Source of the DNA: Phylloscopus collybita
Taxonomy: Eukaryota; Chordata; Aves; Passeriformes; Phylloscopidae
Length of the DNA: 64,000 nt
Assembly: GCA_027886175.1 (NCBI GenBank)
Contig: JAJNNQ010000023.1
Coordinates: 1,270,501-1,334,500 of the forward strand
Reading direction: 5' to 3'
The notes beneath the pieces were generated by a model. It made no database searches. It was not told the origin of the DNA and worked only from the letters and a program-made list of their open reading frames with translations. Made by a program: the position numbers and the translations under genes. Each line of letters begins with the position of its first letter. Within the stretch, counting starts at the first letter, position 1. This document shows positions 32,913 through 42,958 of this stretch, in pieces.

Positions 32913-34825
32913 GTGCAGGTGTCACTCCTCTGCCATCTTCTTCCTGTTCTGGCCTCGCTACAAAAAACTAACAGTGACTTTTTCATGAATTTTGTGGTCA
33001 GAAGATTCCTTTCCTGGCCTGTGCCCAGGCCTCCTCCCAGGGCACACCTGGGGTTGCTCTGTTCCTGCAGAAGCACTGGCCATGGGTTTCAGTGCTGAAT
33101 CCCACCCAGGAGCAGTTTGGGCATGGAGCTCAGGGTCCTGAGCTCAGTTTTCCCTCTGGATCCAGCTGCCCAGGTGTGCCCCAGCTCCTGACTGCTGCAG
33201 ATGATCTGCCACCTCCTCCCAGCTGCTGCAGGTGGGAGCAGCATCCAGCCATGTCCTCCAAGCCCTGGGAAAGACTTGGAACTTTCGAAACCTGCAGAGT
33301 GGGAGAACGACCCCAAAGGAAGAGCCGTGACTTGTTTCCAGGACTATTTCAAAGGGAGCTGCCTTCTAGCAGTGTTTAAAGCTTCAGCTGGAGTTGCAGG
33401 TCCCCTGTCCCCGGCTGTCTAGCTGTCCCTCCCCTGCAGTGGGCTGCAGTTGCTGCTCCAGGCACGTGCCACGTCCCCACCCTGACTCCCTGGAAGCAGG
33501 ATTCCCTGCGGGATGGCTCCTTTTGGGTGCAGCATCCCAAAGGAACCTTAGGGACAGAGGTCACCCTGAACCCTGGGCAGCCTTTGCTGAGCAGAGGAGG
33601 CTCTGTGAGCTCGAACCTCCTGCCAAAACTCCCAGCAGATTTCTGCTGCACGCCGCTCCTGGGGGACAGAGCCCTCGGAGCGCTGCGCCGTGGGCGGTGG
33701 GAGACTCCAGCAGAGCTGGAGACACGTCACTGGGAATCTCACTCATTTGTAGCTCATTCCAGTTGCACAGCTGTCTCCTTTAAACAAAGTTTACTCAGTG
33801 TTTCTCAACGCTGGAGCCCTGCCTCTGTGCCAGGAGAATGTTCAGCTGCAGCGTGTGCGACCGCTACCCACCGAGCCTCTTGGGGGATGCTGATCCCACA
33901 GGGCTTGGCCCTGGATGGGGTTTGGAGCTCCACGGAGCTCTTGGGGACTTTGGCCCAGCTCTCCCACCACTGACACCTCCCAGAGAGAGGCCTGACCAGA
34001 CCAGCTTGTCCTGGGCTTTCCACAGAGGCTCCTCCTCACCCCAGCCAGTCCCTTTATTTCAGTCCTGCTCACTGGCCGTGCCTGGCAAGGCTGGGTGCTG
34101 CCCTGGCGGTGGTGAGAGGGGACCAGGAGGGGACAGAGCTGTCCTGAGCACCCAGGCTGCAGGTCCTGAGCTCTCAGGGGCTGCTCCATGTCCCGTGGCA
34201 GCTTCCAGTGCCAGGGCACTGGGGTCCACCTTTGGTCCGTGGCACGAGGAGGAGTCAGGACCAGGCTGTGACCCTGGCAAGATCCAGAGGAAGAAACTGG
34301 CCTGGGCTGTGCCTCATTGCCCCACTAACAAAGGAAGGGGAGTGCTCTGAAAGCTTCAGGAAAGCATGCTGAGTGCCCACATCATCAGGGATGCACGTGA
34401 GCCCTTCTCCTGAGGCTCCAAGGTGCTCCTGAAGCTCCCTGGGTGCCCAGGAGGGGTGGCTTTAGGAGATATTCCTGTAGGACCCTGCCAGTGTTTCCAG
34501 ACAGTCTGTTCATGAGCCTTTTTGGACACTGAACTCCCCCTCAGGCCGTGCCAGGGCTGCCTCCCTCTGTCCCAGGGGTGGTGGGAGTGCTGCACAGAGC
34601 AGCAGCCAGCAGATTTATGGCCTTGGTGTCTAGACCAGCTCTGCCTGGGAGGACAGGTACATCCTGGTGAAAGGCAGGTGGCCTTCTGGCCCTTCATCTT
34701 AGAGCCAAGCAGAGGGAATTTGCCAAAAAGCACTCTGCAGCATCCCCCTGGGACATGGGGGGCTTGTCCATCAGGTCACCCTGCGGTGCTGCCTGCTGGG
34801 GACAGTGCAGCCCATCCCCTCTGCA
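32913..34825. other. Unique sequence, nothing recognised
   Basis: Separates the two CR1 twins. No repeat family, exon or RNA is recognised. Confidence 0.4.
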
Positions 34826-35104
34826 GCACAGGGATCCTGGCTGGGATCCTGGCCCTGGGAATGGGTCTGCAGGGAACCTTTTGGGCACTGGAATCATCTG
34901 CCCAGGGAGGTGCTGGAGTCACCATCCCTGGACATGTTTAAAATAAGCTGGACGTGGCACTCAGTGCTTGGTTTGGCTGATGAGGAGGTGTTGGGTCACA
35001 GGTTGGACTCGATGACCTCCAAGATCTTTTCCAAGCTGGTGCATTCTGTGATTCTGTGATTCTGTGATTCTGTGATTCTGTGATTCTGTGATTCTGTGAT
35101 TCTG
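34826..35104 (+). mobile_element. CR1 LINE fragment, twin B, with expanded tail
   Basis: Near-identical to 32701-32909 but with the tail intact and expanded: about 7-8 units of the 8-mer tgattctg at 35043-35104. The 5' junction falls at the same base as in twin A, while flanking sequences differ. Confidence 0.95.
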
Positions 35105-35480
35105 ATGCTGCTCCCTCCTTGCTGGAGGCCTCAGGGATGGGCAGTGGTGTGGAAGGGCTGGAGCAGGAAAAACCCCCAGGCTGGCAAAGGGGATGAAAGA
35201 GCACCAGGGAGGGACTCCCTGCAAATGCACTCCAGGGAAAGGAAAACAGCTCACTCTGAGGGGACAGGGATGCCCAGCTGTGGTGCTGGGAGTGGTGGCA
35301 GAAGCAGGAGGGCACTTCTGTCCCATGTGGGAGGTGGGAGCCAAAAATCTGGGGGGCAGCAGCTCTCCTCTCCTCACGATGTGCTGGGCCAGGCCCTGCT
35401 GCAGCCAGGCTGTCCCCTGCCCACTGGTGACATGCCAGGGTGGCTGTCTGGGGTGTCTGGGGGTGGGCAGTGATGCAGCT
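35105..35480. other. Unique sequence, nothing recognised
   Basis: No feature identified. Confidence 0.35.
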
Positions 35481-35940
35481 TTGCAGTTCACTTCCTCATT
35501 TTTTGCCATTTCTCAGGGGGTTTGTCACAGGGTGGCAGCACCTTTGGGTGAAGCTCCACACATGCACGTGCCCGATGATAAACACGCAGATGTGAACATG
35601 AGGCAAAGTGTAAATATATACACCAGTTTTCCACAATTAAGAGATGTATGAGAGCAGAAAAAAAATTTCCATTTTTGGCGTGGGGGACATCAATTTTATA
35701 AATAAGAAAGATTTAAATAAACATTAGCATGGCTACATCAACACACACACACACAGAGACACACACAGGCACACACTCACTCTCACAAGTGCACTTAGAA
35801 TAGGCTCCCACACTGTAATTTTAAATAGTACAAAACAAATGAATTCTCCAAATATTGTTTAAACTGGCACGGGGGGGAGGGTTCTGATGTCATTTCTGTA
35901 ATAATCAGAAACTTGTTTTCCTGTAATGAATAGGATTGCT
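35481..35940. promoter_or_regulatory. AT-rich candidate block with a CA repeat
   Basis: Unique AT-rich DNA (cccgatgataaacacgcaga, gtgtaaatatatacaccagt, taaataaacattagcatggc, attgtttaaactggcacggg) interrupted by a short (CA)n at 35740-35786. It resembles the other enhancer-like islands. No coding frame is present. Confidence 0.3.
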
Positions 35941-36394
35941 TTTCCCATTAACAGTTTATGCGGGCGTGTGCGAGGCCAGGGCTGTGGCTGGGTGGGATGG
36001 CTGCAGGTTCCATCCTCACCCTGCTCTCCAGTTGGATTTTCTCACCCTTTTTCTCCTGGGAAAGGAGGCTCAGTGTCCAGCTGGAGGAAGGGCAGGATGG
36101 CAGCTCTGTGTGGGACTCTGCTGGCTCTAACTCTGCCTGTGCTGGGGGCAGGATGGGGCTGCAGAGGGAGCTGGGCTTGGTGCTCCTCACACCCTCAGCC
36201 TGAGCCCTCCCAGAGCTGCTGAGGAGGAGCCCAGCCCAGCCTGTGTCACCTCCCTGAGTCAAGGTGTCACCAGCCAAGGTGTGTCACAGCTGAGGTGCCC
36301 TGGGGGAGCATCCCCACGGCCTCTGACACCCCTGCCTGCAGGACCCTCTGCTGGAAGGGGAGGTGCAGCCCCTGCCCCAGGGACAGAAAGAGTC

Positions 36395-36622
36395 CAACTG
36401 ACAGAGATGGGATATTGGGGAGAAATCCTTCCCTGGGAGGGTGGGCAGGCCCTGGCACAGGGTGCCCAGAGCAGCTCTGGCTGCCCTTGGATCCCTGGAA
36501 GTGTCAAAGCTGGACAGGGCTTGGAGCAGCCTGGGACAGTGGAAGCTGTCCCTGCTATGGCAAAGGGTGGGACTGGATGAGCTTTGAGGTCCCTTCCACC
36601 CCAAACCACTCTGGTTCTCTCC
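36395..36622 (+). mobile_element. CR1 LINE fragment (3' end)
   Basis: Plus-strand CR1: gatgggatattggggag, ggtgggcaggccctggcac, cagagcagctctggctgcc, gggactggatgagctttgag, gtcccttccaccccaaacc. The tail is reduced to ctctggttctct. Confidence 0.9.
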
Positions 36623-36749
36623 CAGGTGCTCATCAGTGGATTTTCACCTGTGGGTGCAGAGGAGCCACTCCTGGGTGCCCTGCTGGGACAGCACCTGTGT
36701 CCCTGCACCTCCTGGAGCCAGGAGTGACCCTGGCACTGAGGGACTGGGA

Positions 36750-36892
36750 CATGCCCCATCCCTGGAAGTGTCCAAGGCCAGGCTGGACGGGGCAGAATGC
36801 AGAGCTCCCTGCCATCCCTGGGACAGTGGAAGGTGGAACAAGCTTTGAAGTCCCTTCCAACCCAGACCATTCTATAATTCCATGACAATCCC
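36750..36892 (+). mobile_element. CR1 LINE fragment, second adjacent copy
   Basis: Plus-strand CR1 end ~130 bp after the previous one: ccatccctggaagtgtccaa, ggccaggctggacggggcag, gtcccttccaacccagacc, attctataattccatgac. It carries an internal insertion-like segment (aatgcagagctccctgccat). Confidence 0.85.
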
Positions 36893-36971
36893 ATGGTTTC
36901 CCAGGTTCTGGGTGCCCCTGCCCTGCCTCCTCTTCCTCCTGGCCTGCCCAGCCCTGAGGGAGCAGGGCTGG

Positions 36972-37070
36972 CACACACACACACAAACACACACACCCAC
37001 ACACACACCCACACAAACACACACACCCACACCCACACACACACACACACAGACACAGACACACACACAC
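36972..37070. repeat. (CA)n compound microsatellite
   Basis: About 99 bp of acac with aaac, accc and agac interruptions, ending in an uninterrupted acacacacac before tgctcctgc. Confidence 0.97.
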
Positions 37071-37099
37071 TGCTCCTGCAGCTCGCTTCATTCACACCA

Positions 37100-37660
37100 G
37101 CACCAGGACACACGGTGTTTCTGAATGGCTTAGAATAATATTTGGAAAAATCCATCTTAAGTACATTAGTCCACTAAGCCTTTAAGTCTTCACAAGGGCC
37201 TTAATTCCAAGGACGCTGGTGCATGCCTGTGCCAAGGATTTTGCAAGGCAGTGACACAGAGGCAGCCAGGCTTGTTCCACGCCCCATCCTGCAGCCTCCA
37301 AAATGGTTAACAAATGTCTTACTGCTGGAAATCTGTTTCTGCTTAGCTGGGAAGCAGTGGGGTTCTGAACCCTGCTTTGTAGCACCCTGCTGGCAGCTTT
37401 TGTCATTCCCAGGCTTGGCATATTATTGGAACTATTAAATGATGTTGCATTGCCTCATTGTATTTAGATTTTAAACATATTTGTAAGGCTTTGAAAAAAA
37501 GAAATAAAAAAAAAATTGTTCTCATTATTAAAGCAATGTACCAAATACCTTCTAGTAAATAATCTGTCCCAGAAGTGCTCTGCTCACCCAGAGAGGGTTG
37601 CAATAAACCAGCAAAAGGGAAGGGGAAAAAAAAAGAAAATAAAATAGTCTGGATGTTAGA
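37100..37660. promoter_or_regulatory. AT-rich unique region, possible conserved element
   Basis: Contains agaataatatttggaaaaa, gtacattagtccactaagcc, cttggcatattattggaac and several short A runs (37494-37515, 37625-37645). There is no repeat-family boundary and no frame of interest. Confidence 0.27.
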
Positions 37661-38073
37661 GGGATGTCGAGCCAGGAGGAATGAGAAGTGGGAAAGCAGG
37701 GGGATGATGCAGCTGCACTCCCTGTGAGCTTCTGTTGGCAGGCACAGGGCAGCACTGCCCAGCCAGGGGCACGGGCAGGGTAGGCAGAGGCAGCTCCAGA
37801 GAGGGGATGGCAGAGCTGGGCTGTGCCTGGTGACACTGCCCGTGGCACTGCTGTGACAGCTGGGCTGCTGGCACGCTGGGGTTGGCAGGAGGGGAGGCAC
37901 AGGGAGCTCAGGTGTCCCTGCAGGACACTCAGCACTCTGCTGCCTTTGCTCCTCAATGCCCCCTGTCCCACCAGGACAGGAATCAGCAGGAGGAGCCTCT
38001 GATCCTCCAGCCTGACAGGCTGCCTGGAGTCAGGAGTCAGTGCCAGCCTGCCTGCCCACTGGCACATCTCTCC
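37661..38073. other. Unique sequence, nothing recognised
   Basis: GC-rich with no recognised features. Confidence 0.35.
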
Positions 38074-38381
38074 ATGGAGATGATGGAGATGATGGAGGTG
38101 AGATGGAGATGGAGATGAGATGGAGATGGAGATGAGATGGAGATGGAGATGATGGAGATGATGGAGATGAGATGGAGGTGAGATGGAGATGGAGATGAGA
38201 TGGAGATGGAGATGGAGATGATGGAGATGAGATGGAGATGGAGATGAGATGGAGATGAGGTGGAGATGGAGATGATGGAGATAGAGATGGAGATGGAGAT
38301 GGAGATGGAGATGGAGATGGAGATGGAGATGGAGATGGAGATGGAGATGAGATGGAGATGAGGTGGAGATGGAGATGGAGA
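38074..38381. repeat. (GGAGAT)n compound microsatellite, 308 bp
   Basis: Mixture of ggagat and gatga/ggtga units. A homogeneous core at about 38285-38349 contains roughly ten perfect hexamers. The minus strand encodes an Ile/Ser/Pro/His repeat artefact. Confidence 0.96.
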
Positions 38382-38743
38382 CACCTGTGCTTGGAAAACC
38401 AGTTTATCCAGGTCATTCTGGCAAGCTCCCACTGTTACCACCTGCTTTACCCAGCCTGGCAAAACTCTCTTGTAGAGCTTTTCCCACAGTCTGGCTGATT
38501 CCCTAAACTTCCACCTGCTGGCAAGCGCCTGTCCCCTTCCACCTCATCCGAGCAGAACCCCCAGGGCAGAGCTCAGTGCCACCCAGCCCCTGTGCCAGTG
38601 TCCCCGAGCTCCAGCACTGCCACAGCACCCCTGTCCCCAGCCACCAGCCCGCAGCACTCGAGCAGCACCAGGAGCTTCACTGAGAGCACAGCCCAGGCCA
38701 AGGATGTGTTAGGTCAATCTTCCAGGAGCTGGGAAAGCACCAG

Positions 38744-38896
38744 CAAGCAAACAAATCCCCAAAACAACAACAGCACAACAACAAAACAAAACAAAACAAA
38801 ACAAAACAAAACAAAACAAAACAAAAAAAAACCCAAAACAACAACAGCACAACAACAACAACAACAACACAAAACAAAAAACAAAACAAAACAAAA

Positions 38897-38928
<32 letters not shown>

Positions 38929-39003
38929 AAAAAACCACCACCCCAAAAACAACAACAAAAAAAACCCCCCAAACAAACAAAAAACCCAAACAAACAAACA
39001 AAA
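38744..39003. repeat. A-rich (CAAAA)n / (CAA)n with A30 run
   Basis: About 260 bp without T: (caaaa)n at 38781-38825, (caa)n at 38840-38870, a second (caaaa) block, A30 at 38898-38927, then (caaa)n mixtures. Such tracts often grow from a retroelement tail, but no element body is recognised upstream. Confidence 0.96.
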
Positions 39004-39029
39004 AGCCAGGGAGAAAGGAAAATAGCTGC

Positions 39030-39270
39030 CATGCTGCTGTGATGTCTGTGCAGGGGTATTTTTGCGGCGGAGGAATGCAGATGCATTTTTGCTGGCTTAC
39101 AGCACAGCTCTGCGCAGACCAGCAGCGATGCACTGGAAACAGACCGTGCTAAAACACGGAGTCCTCTCCAGATCTTTCTGCAGCCTTTGCTCGAAATAGT
39201 TATTTTGTAACAGGCGTTTTATTTGCTCCGCGGAGTCCCTAAATAGTCTGAGCCCGAGCTCAGGAACATG
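39030..39270. promoter_or_regulatory. Candidate conserved non-coding block
   Basis: Unique, motif-rich DNA with isolated CpGs: ggtatttttgcggcggagg, gcagatgcatttttgctggc, gaaatagttattttgtaaca, tccctaaatagtctgagccc. It lies between the A-rich tract and the LTR at 39506. Enhancer role inferred. Confidence 0.33.
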
Positions 39271-39505
39271 CATGTTCTGGCATTTGCTTTAAGGAGCGCT
39301 TTGTTTAGCAAACACTGTGCCAGGAGATGTCCCCTGCCCACCGTGTCTGCTCCCAGCCAGGGTCCCAGAGCAGCCCCCTCCCCACAAAGCCATCTCCCCT
39401 CACCCACAGGGCAAGGCAGGAGCAGAGCTGGCGTCTCTGTGCTGTGTAACCAGCAAAAAAAAAGCTTCTCCAGGTAGATTTTTCCTCCTCCAGTGAACAG
39501 GAAAG

Positions 39506-39808
39506 TATTACTGTGGGGGACACAGGAACAAGGCAGGGAGTGCATCAGTGAGGCTGCGTGGAGCTTTTGCAAGCAAGAGACCCCGCTTTTATTTTCCTGA
39601 CTCTTTTTGTACATTAACAGATGTGCCCACCCCAGAGGTGGGACCCTTGGGAACCACTGGTCGTTTTCCAGAGACCATCACCGAAGCCCCTCCTCTGGGA
39701 ACAAATGTGGGAACTTTGGTAGTTTACAGAACATGACCTTGTGCATCAAGACCGTGCCTGGGAATAGAATTCCCAAAACCAAAACAGGCAGGCACGAGCA
39801 TGGCAACA
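39506..39808 (-). mobile_element. Solo LTR with 6-bp target duplication
   Basis: A 303-bp element flanked by the direct repeat ggaaag at 39500-39505 and 39809-39814. On the minus strand it begins TGTTGCCATG and carries AATAAA (rc of 39588-39593). It aligns along its length with the solo LTR at 55071-55378, sharing cccacc..agaggtggga..ccttgg and atagtttaca-like landmarks, but the two are clearly diverged. A 6-bp target duplication is typical of class II (ERVK/alpha-beta-like) retroviruses. Its terminal bases have partly decayed (tattac where the other copy has tgtcac). No internal genes remain. Confidence 0.78.
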
Positions 39809-39939
39809 GGAAAGGGGCACAGAGGATGGGAAGAGCAGGCACATTAGAGCCCAAACCCTTTTGAATTGTTTCATAAACCATCAGGCTATGTGAGGAGGCA
39901 AAGCCAAATTCCTGCCCCGGAGCAGCCCCGCTGCAGTTG

Positions 39940-40157
39940 GTGCCCAGAGAAGGCAGCCCAAGGGCATTTCCCTCTCGATTATCCTGGAAGGAAATGGGAC
40001 CTCTCAGGTGTCTGATCTGCATCCAAATGCAGGTGCTTTGGTTGCAGAGACAGCAGCAGCTACAGGTGACCAGGACAGCCAGTGCCAGGCAGCTGGAGAA
40101 GCTCTGGAATGTCCCTCTCAGGCCTCAGCAGAGGGACCAGGATGGAGCTGTGGGAAG
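39940..40157 (+). repeat. Unidentified repeat, left-half copy (A)
   Basis: 218 bp from gtgcccagagaaggcagccc to gagctgtgggaag. About 94-95% identical to 42386-42605 in direct orientation, with weaker similarity continuing to about 40225. It contains ggtgtctgatctgcatccaa and cagcagctacaggtgaccag. No CR1 or LTR signature is recognised within it. Confidence 0.85.
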
Positions 40158-40487
40158 GGGGTGAGAGCCCTGAGGTCTGGAGAATGAAATCAGAGAATGA
40201 AATCACCTGGCTGCTCCTCCAGGCTGGCTGTGGATGCCAGGCCAGAGGGATTTTTAGTGGAGGGACCAGGTCTGGTCAGCACAGGTCTGTCACTTGGCTG
40301 GAGGTGGGACAGAGCCAGAGGGAGCCCTGTGTCAGTGCTGAGGCTTCCAGCACTGAGGTTTGGACACCACCCAAGCTCCCCTGCCTGCCTTGGGGCACAG
40401 GAAAGGCAGTTCTGTGCTGAGAAGGAACAACAATCCTACAACAATCCTACAACAATCAGTAGGATTTTTTTTTCCATGTCTCCCCAA

Positions 40488-40542
40488 TATTATTATTATT
40501 ATTATTATCATCATCATCATCATCATCATCATTATCATTATT
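40488..40542. repeat. (ATT)n-(ATC)n microsatellite
   Basis: About seven tta/att units followed by nine atc units and a short att tail, a two-motif trinucleotide tract. Confidence 0.97.
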
Positions 40543-40714
40543 TTGGTGAAGAATACAGGTTTAAAACTCCCTTCTTTGAGACATTTCAATCTATTTCTCA
40601 GTGGCTGCCCTCTGATTCTCCCTTCCCCCTTCAAACCTCAGCGTCACCAGCAGGAATTCCTTTTGGGTTTGCAGAACACAAGCTGCAAACAAACAGCAAA
40701 ACGTTTTCCTTTTG

Positions 40715-40716
<2 letters not shown>

Positions 40717-40760
<44 letters not shown>

Positions 40761-40762
40761 GG
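40717..40762. repeat. Poly(A)36-poly(G)10 junction
   Basis: 36 A residues (40717-40752) pass directly into 10 G residues (40753-40762). Homopolymer lengths this extreme are also prone to assembly error. Confidence 0.9.
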
Positions 40763-40765
40763 AAG

Positions 40766-41480
40766 GGCGAACAAAAAGTTAAATGCGATTTTTTTTTTCT
40801 CTAGTGGCCTCACTCGCAGTGCTTTGCCCATTGTGTGAAATGCAGCTCGTGCACCCCAGGAAGGGAGCTGGGAAGCAGCACTTTGGGGCTGGGTGAAGCT
40901 GTTTGGGTTTGGAGATCACGCTGTGTAATTGCATGGCAAAGGGGGAGCCTGCCCTTGTGGTTACCAGCCCCAAATGGGAACGGGATGAAGAGCCAGACTT
41001 TTCACAGGCGTTGTAAATTGTCTTTCCACAAACCAACTTCCAGGAATAACAGCATGCTTTTCTAAACGATGCTTGTTTGCTCTCTGCACCCTATCCAGCC
41101 CTCCCCCCCCCCCCCCCCGCCCCTCCTCTGCTCTGCTTTTTATTCTTTTTGTTCATTCAAGTGATGAAAACCTAGGGAATATTTTGGTGACTTTCACAGA
41201 CATTTGTGATTTTTCCTCCTGAACTGCCAAAGTAAAAGTTGGCCCAGAGCAGCTAAGGCACTTCCACAGGGATTTGAGGGTGGTAAATCAGAGAGAGGCA
41301 ACAAGCAGAGTGAAATCTTGGTTAGGAATTACAATGCCATTTCCCCCCTCGCAACCAACGGAAAGACAGAAATAACTCCAGGAAAAAGACTTCCCTGCCT
41401 CTGCAAAGCCCGTTGGAATTTGCAGCAAACCCAAAAGCCTTTTTTTTTTTCTCCTTTTCCACGTTTTGCTCGTTAGAGAG
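40766..41480. promoter_or_regulatory. AT-rich unique region with poly(C)16
   Basis: Unique DNA with gaaatgcagctcgtgcaccc near 40838, ttgtaaattgtctttccaca near 41010, C16 at 41103-41118 and gtgatgaaaacctagggaat near 41161. It may contain conserved elements. No frame or repeat boundary is seen. Confidence 0.27.
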
Positions 41481-41830
41481 TCCCTGACACGAGACCTCGG
41501 CGCTTTATCTGATGGGAGAAGCGGAGCAGCTGCTGGATGTGCCTGGCAGGAGCAGCCCACCTAAGTCGTGTGAAAAACCCCCGGGGCTCTGGGCGGGCAG
41601 CACGATGTGCAGGCTCCGCTTCTGAATCATCATCCCTGGAGCTGTTCCTGAGCTGGGCCACACTCGCTCTGAGGCTGCCCTGGCTCTCAGCAGCAGCTCA
41701 GCCCCGTGCTGCAGCCACCCATCCCAGCACAGGGACAGGGGCACCCCCAGGAGCTCCTCCACCTCTGTCCCAGCACACTGGGGTGGGTTGGAGAAAGGTG
41801 TCCTGCTGGGTTATTAGAAAACACGTTGGT

Positions 41831-42359
41831 TGTCCGGCGAGAGAGATGATCTGAGGATCAGGATACTCTTTGGAACACGTGCTTTATTGGTGGTGGGAAG
41901 GCAGCCTGACTGGGGAAGGGTCCAGGGGATCCAGTGCAAAGTCCAAGAGGGTCCAAGGGAAGGCACGCAAAGAGGCCGAGCTCCTTGTTACATTCCATTT
42001 TAACCCTTTCTATCGTGAATATTTTAATGAACATTAACCAATCACCTTAAGATACAAAACCTACAGAATCTACATACAGCCTATGGGAGCTACAACATTA
42101 CAATACTACTCTACATACCAAAACCTGTGAAACCCACCTTATCCCTGATACCTGAGAAGGTCCAACCCTTTATTCATCCTTTTGTCTTGGCAGGGGTGTC
42201 ACTGACCCACCCAGCCAAGCCCTTTCAGCTGCTTAATCACCTTCTTCCTGTCCAGCAACTTACAGTTCAAACTTTGCTTTTAATTCTATTCCTCTTGTGG
42301 GTTTCATACTTTTAGAATCTTTTACTATTAAATTATCTCTGCAGGGCTTAGCTACTTCA
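41831..42359 (-). mobile_element. Possible LTR of a second ERV family
   Basis: On the minus strand the sequence ends ...ctctctcgccggaca (rc from 41831) with AATAAA (rc of 41883-41888) ~48 bases before the end, and has an AT-rich U3-like body (gaatattttaatgaacatta, ctacatacagcctatgggag on the plus strand). If the 5' end is at 42359 it would begin TGAAG directly after a purine-rich stretch (ttggggagga), as a 3' LTR follows a polypurine tract. No target duplication was found, so the 5' edge is tentative. Confidence 0.5.
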
Positions 42360-42385
42360 TCCTCCCCAACACTGGGTGTCCCCTC

Positions 42386-42605
42386 GTGCCCAGAGAAGGC
42401 AGCCCAAGAGCTTTTTCCCCTCTCGATTATCCTGGAAGGAAATGGGGTCTCTCAGGTGTCTGATCTGCATCCAAGTGCAGGTGGTTTGGTTGCAGAGACA
42501 GCAGCAGCTACAGGTGACCAGGACAGCCAGTGCCAGGCAGGTGGAGAAGCTCTGGAATGTCCCTCTCAGGCCTCAGGAGAGGGACCAGGATGGAGCCATG
42601 GGAAG
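42386..42605 (+). repeat. Unidentified repeat, left half of full copy (B)
   Basis: Direct-orientation match to 39940-40157. Together with 42718-42958 it forms an apparent ~570-bp element. It lies 27 bp beyond the tentative LTR 5' edge, so it could be a degraded ERV internal piece, although copy A lies next to an unrelated LTR family. Confidence 0.85.
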
Positions 42606-42717
42606 AGCCCTGAGAATGACACTACCTGTCTGCTCCTCCCTGGGGTGTTCTGGCTCATTGGTCACTGCAGTGACACGAGATCCTCCAGAGCAACACTGGA
42701 CACTCACAGCAGAGCCT

Positions 42718-42958
42718 TGCATTGGGCAGGAGCTGAGTAAGGGCTGGAATCTACACCTTCTCCTGACTCTGCCATCTGCTGAAGGGAGCCTGGGCAGGGC
42801 AGCAGTTAGTGGGTCTGGCTAGAAGACACAAGGAGGTCACGGTGCTGAAAAGAGGAGTTTTGTTTTTTTTAGAGAAGTAATTGGTGGTATTCCTCAAGGA
42901 AGCATGAGGATCTTACACTTTTAAATTACTTTAAGTCATGGTTTTGCCACCAAAAGAG
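42718..42958 (+). repeat. Unidentified repeat, right half of full copy (B)
   Basis: 241 bp from tgcattgggcaggagctgag to gccaccaaaagag. Direct-orientation match to 45545-45784 with about four substitutions and a one-base difference in a T run (~98%). It includes agaagacacaaggaggtcac and gtaattggtgg(t/c)attcctc. No known family is recognised. Confidence 0.9.

Noticed and set aside
39506..40157. Treating the 39940 repeat as internal sequence of the adjacent LTR, with tggtgccc as a primer-binding site
   Set aside because: The LTR has complete flanking duplications at 39500 and 39809, so the element ends there. It is also on the minus strand, where internal sequence would not start with a plus-strand binding site.
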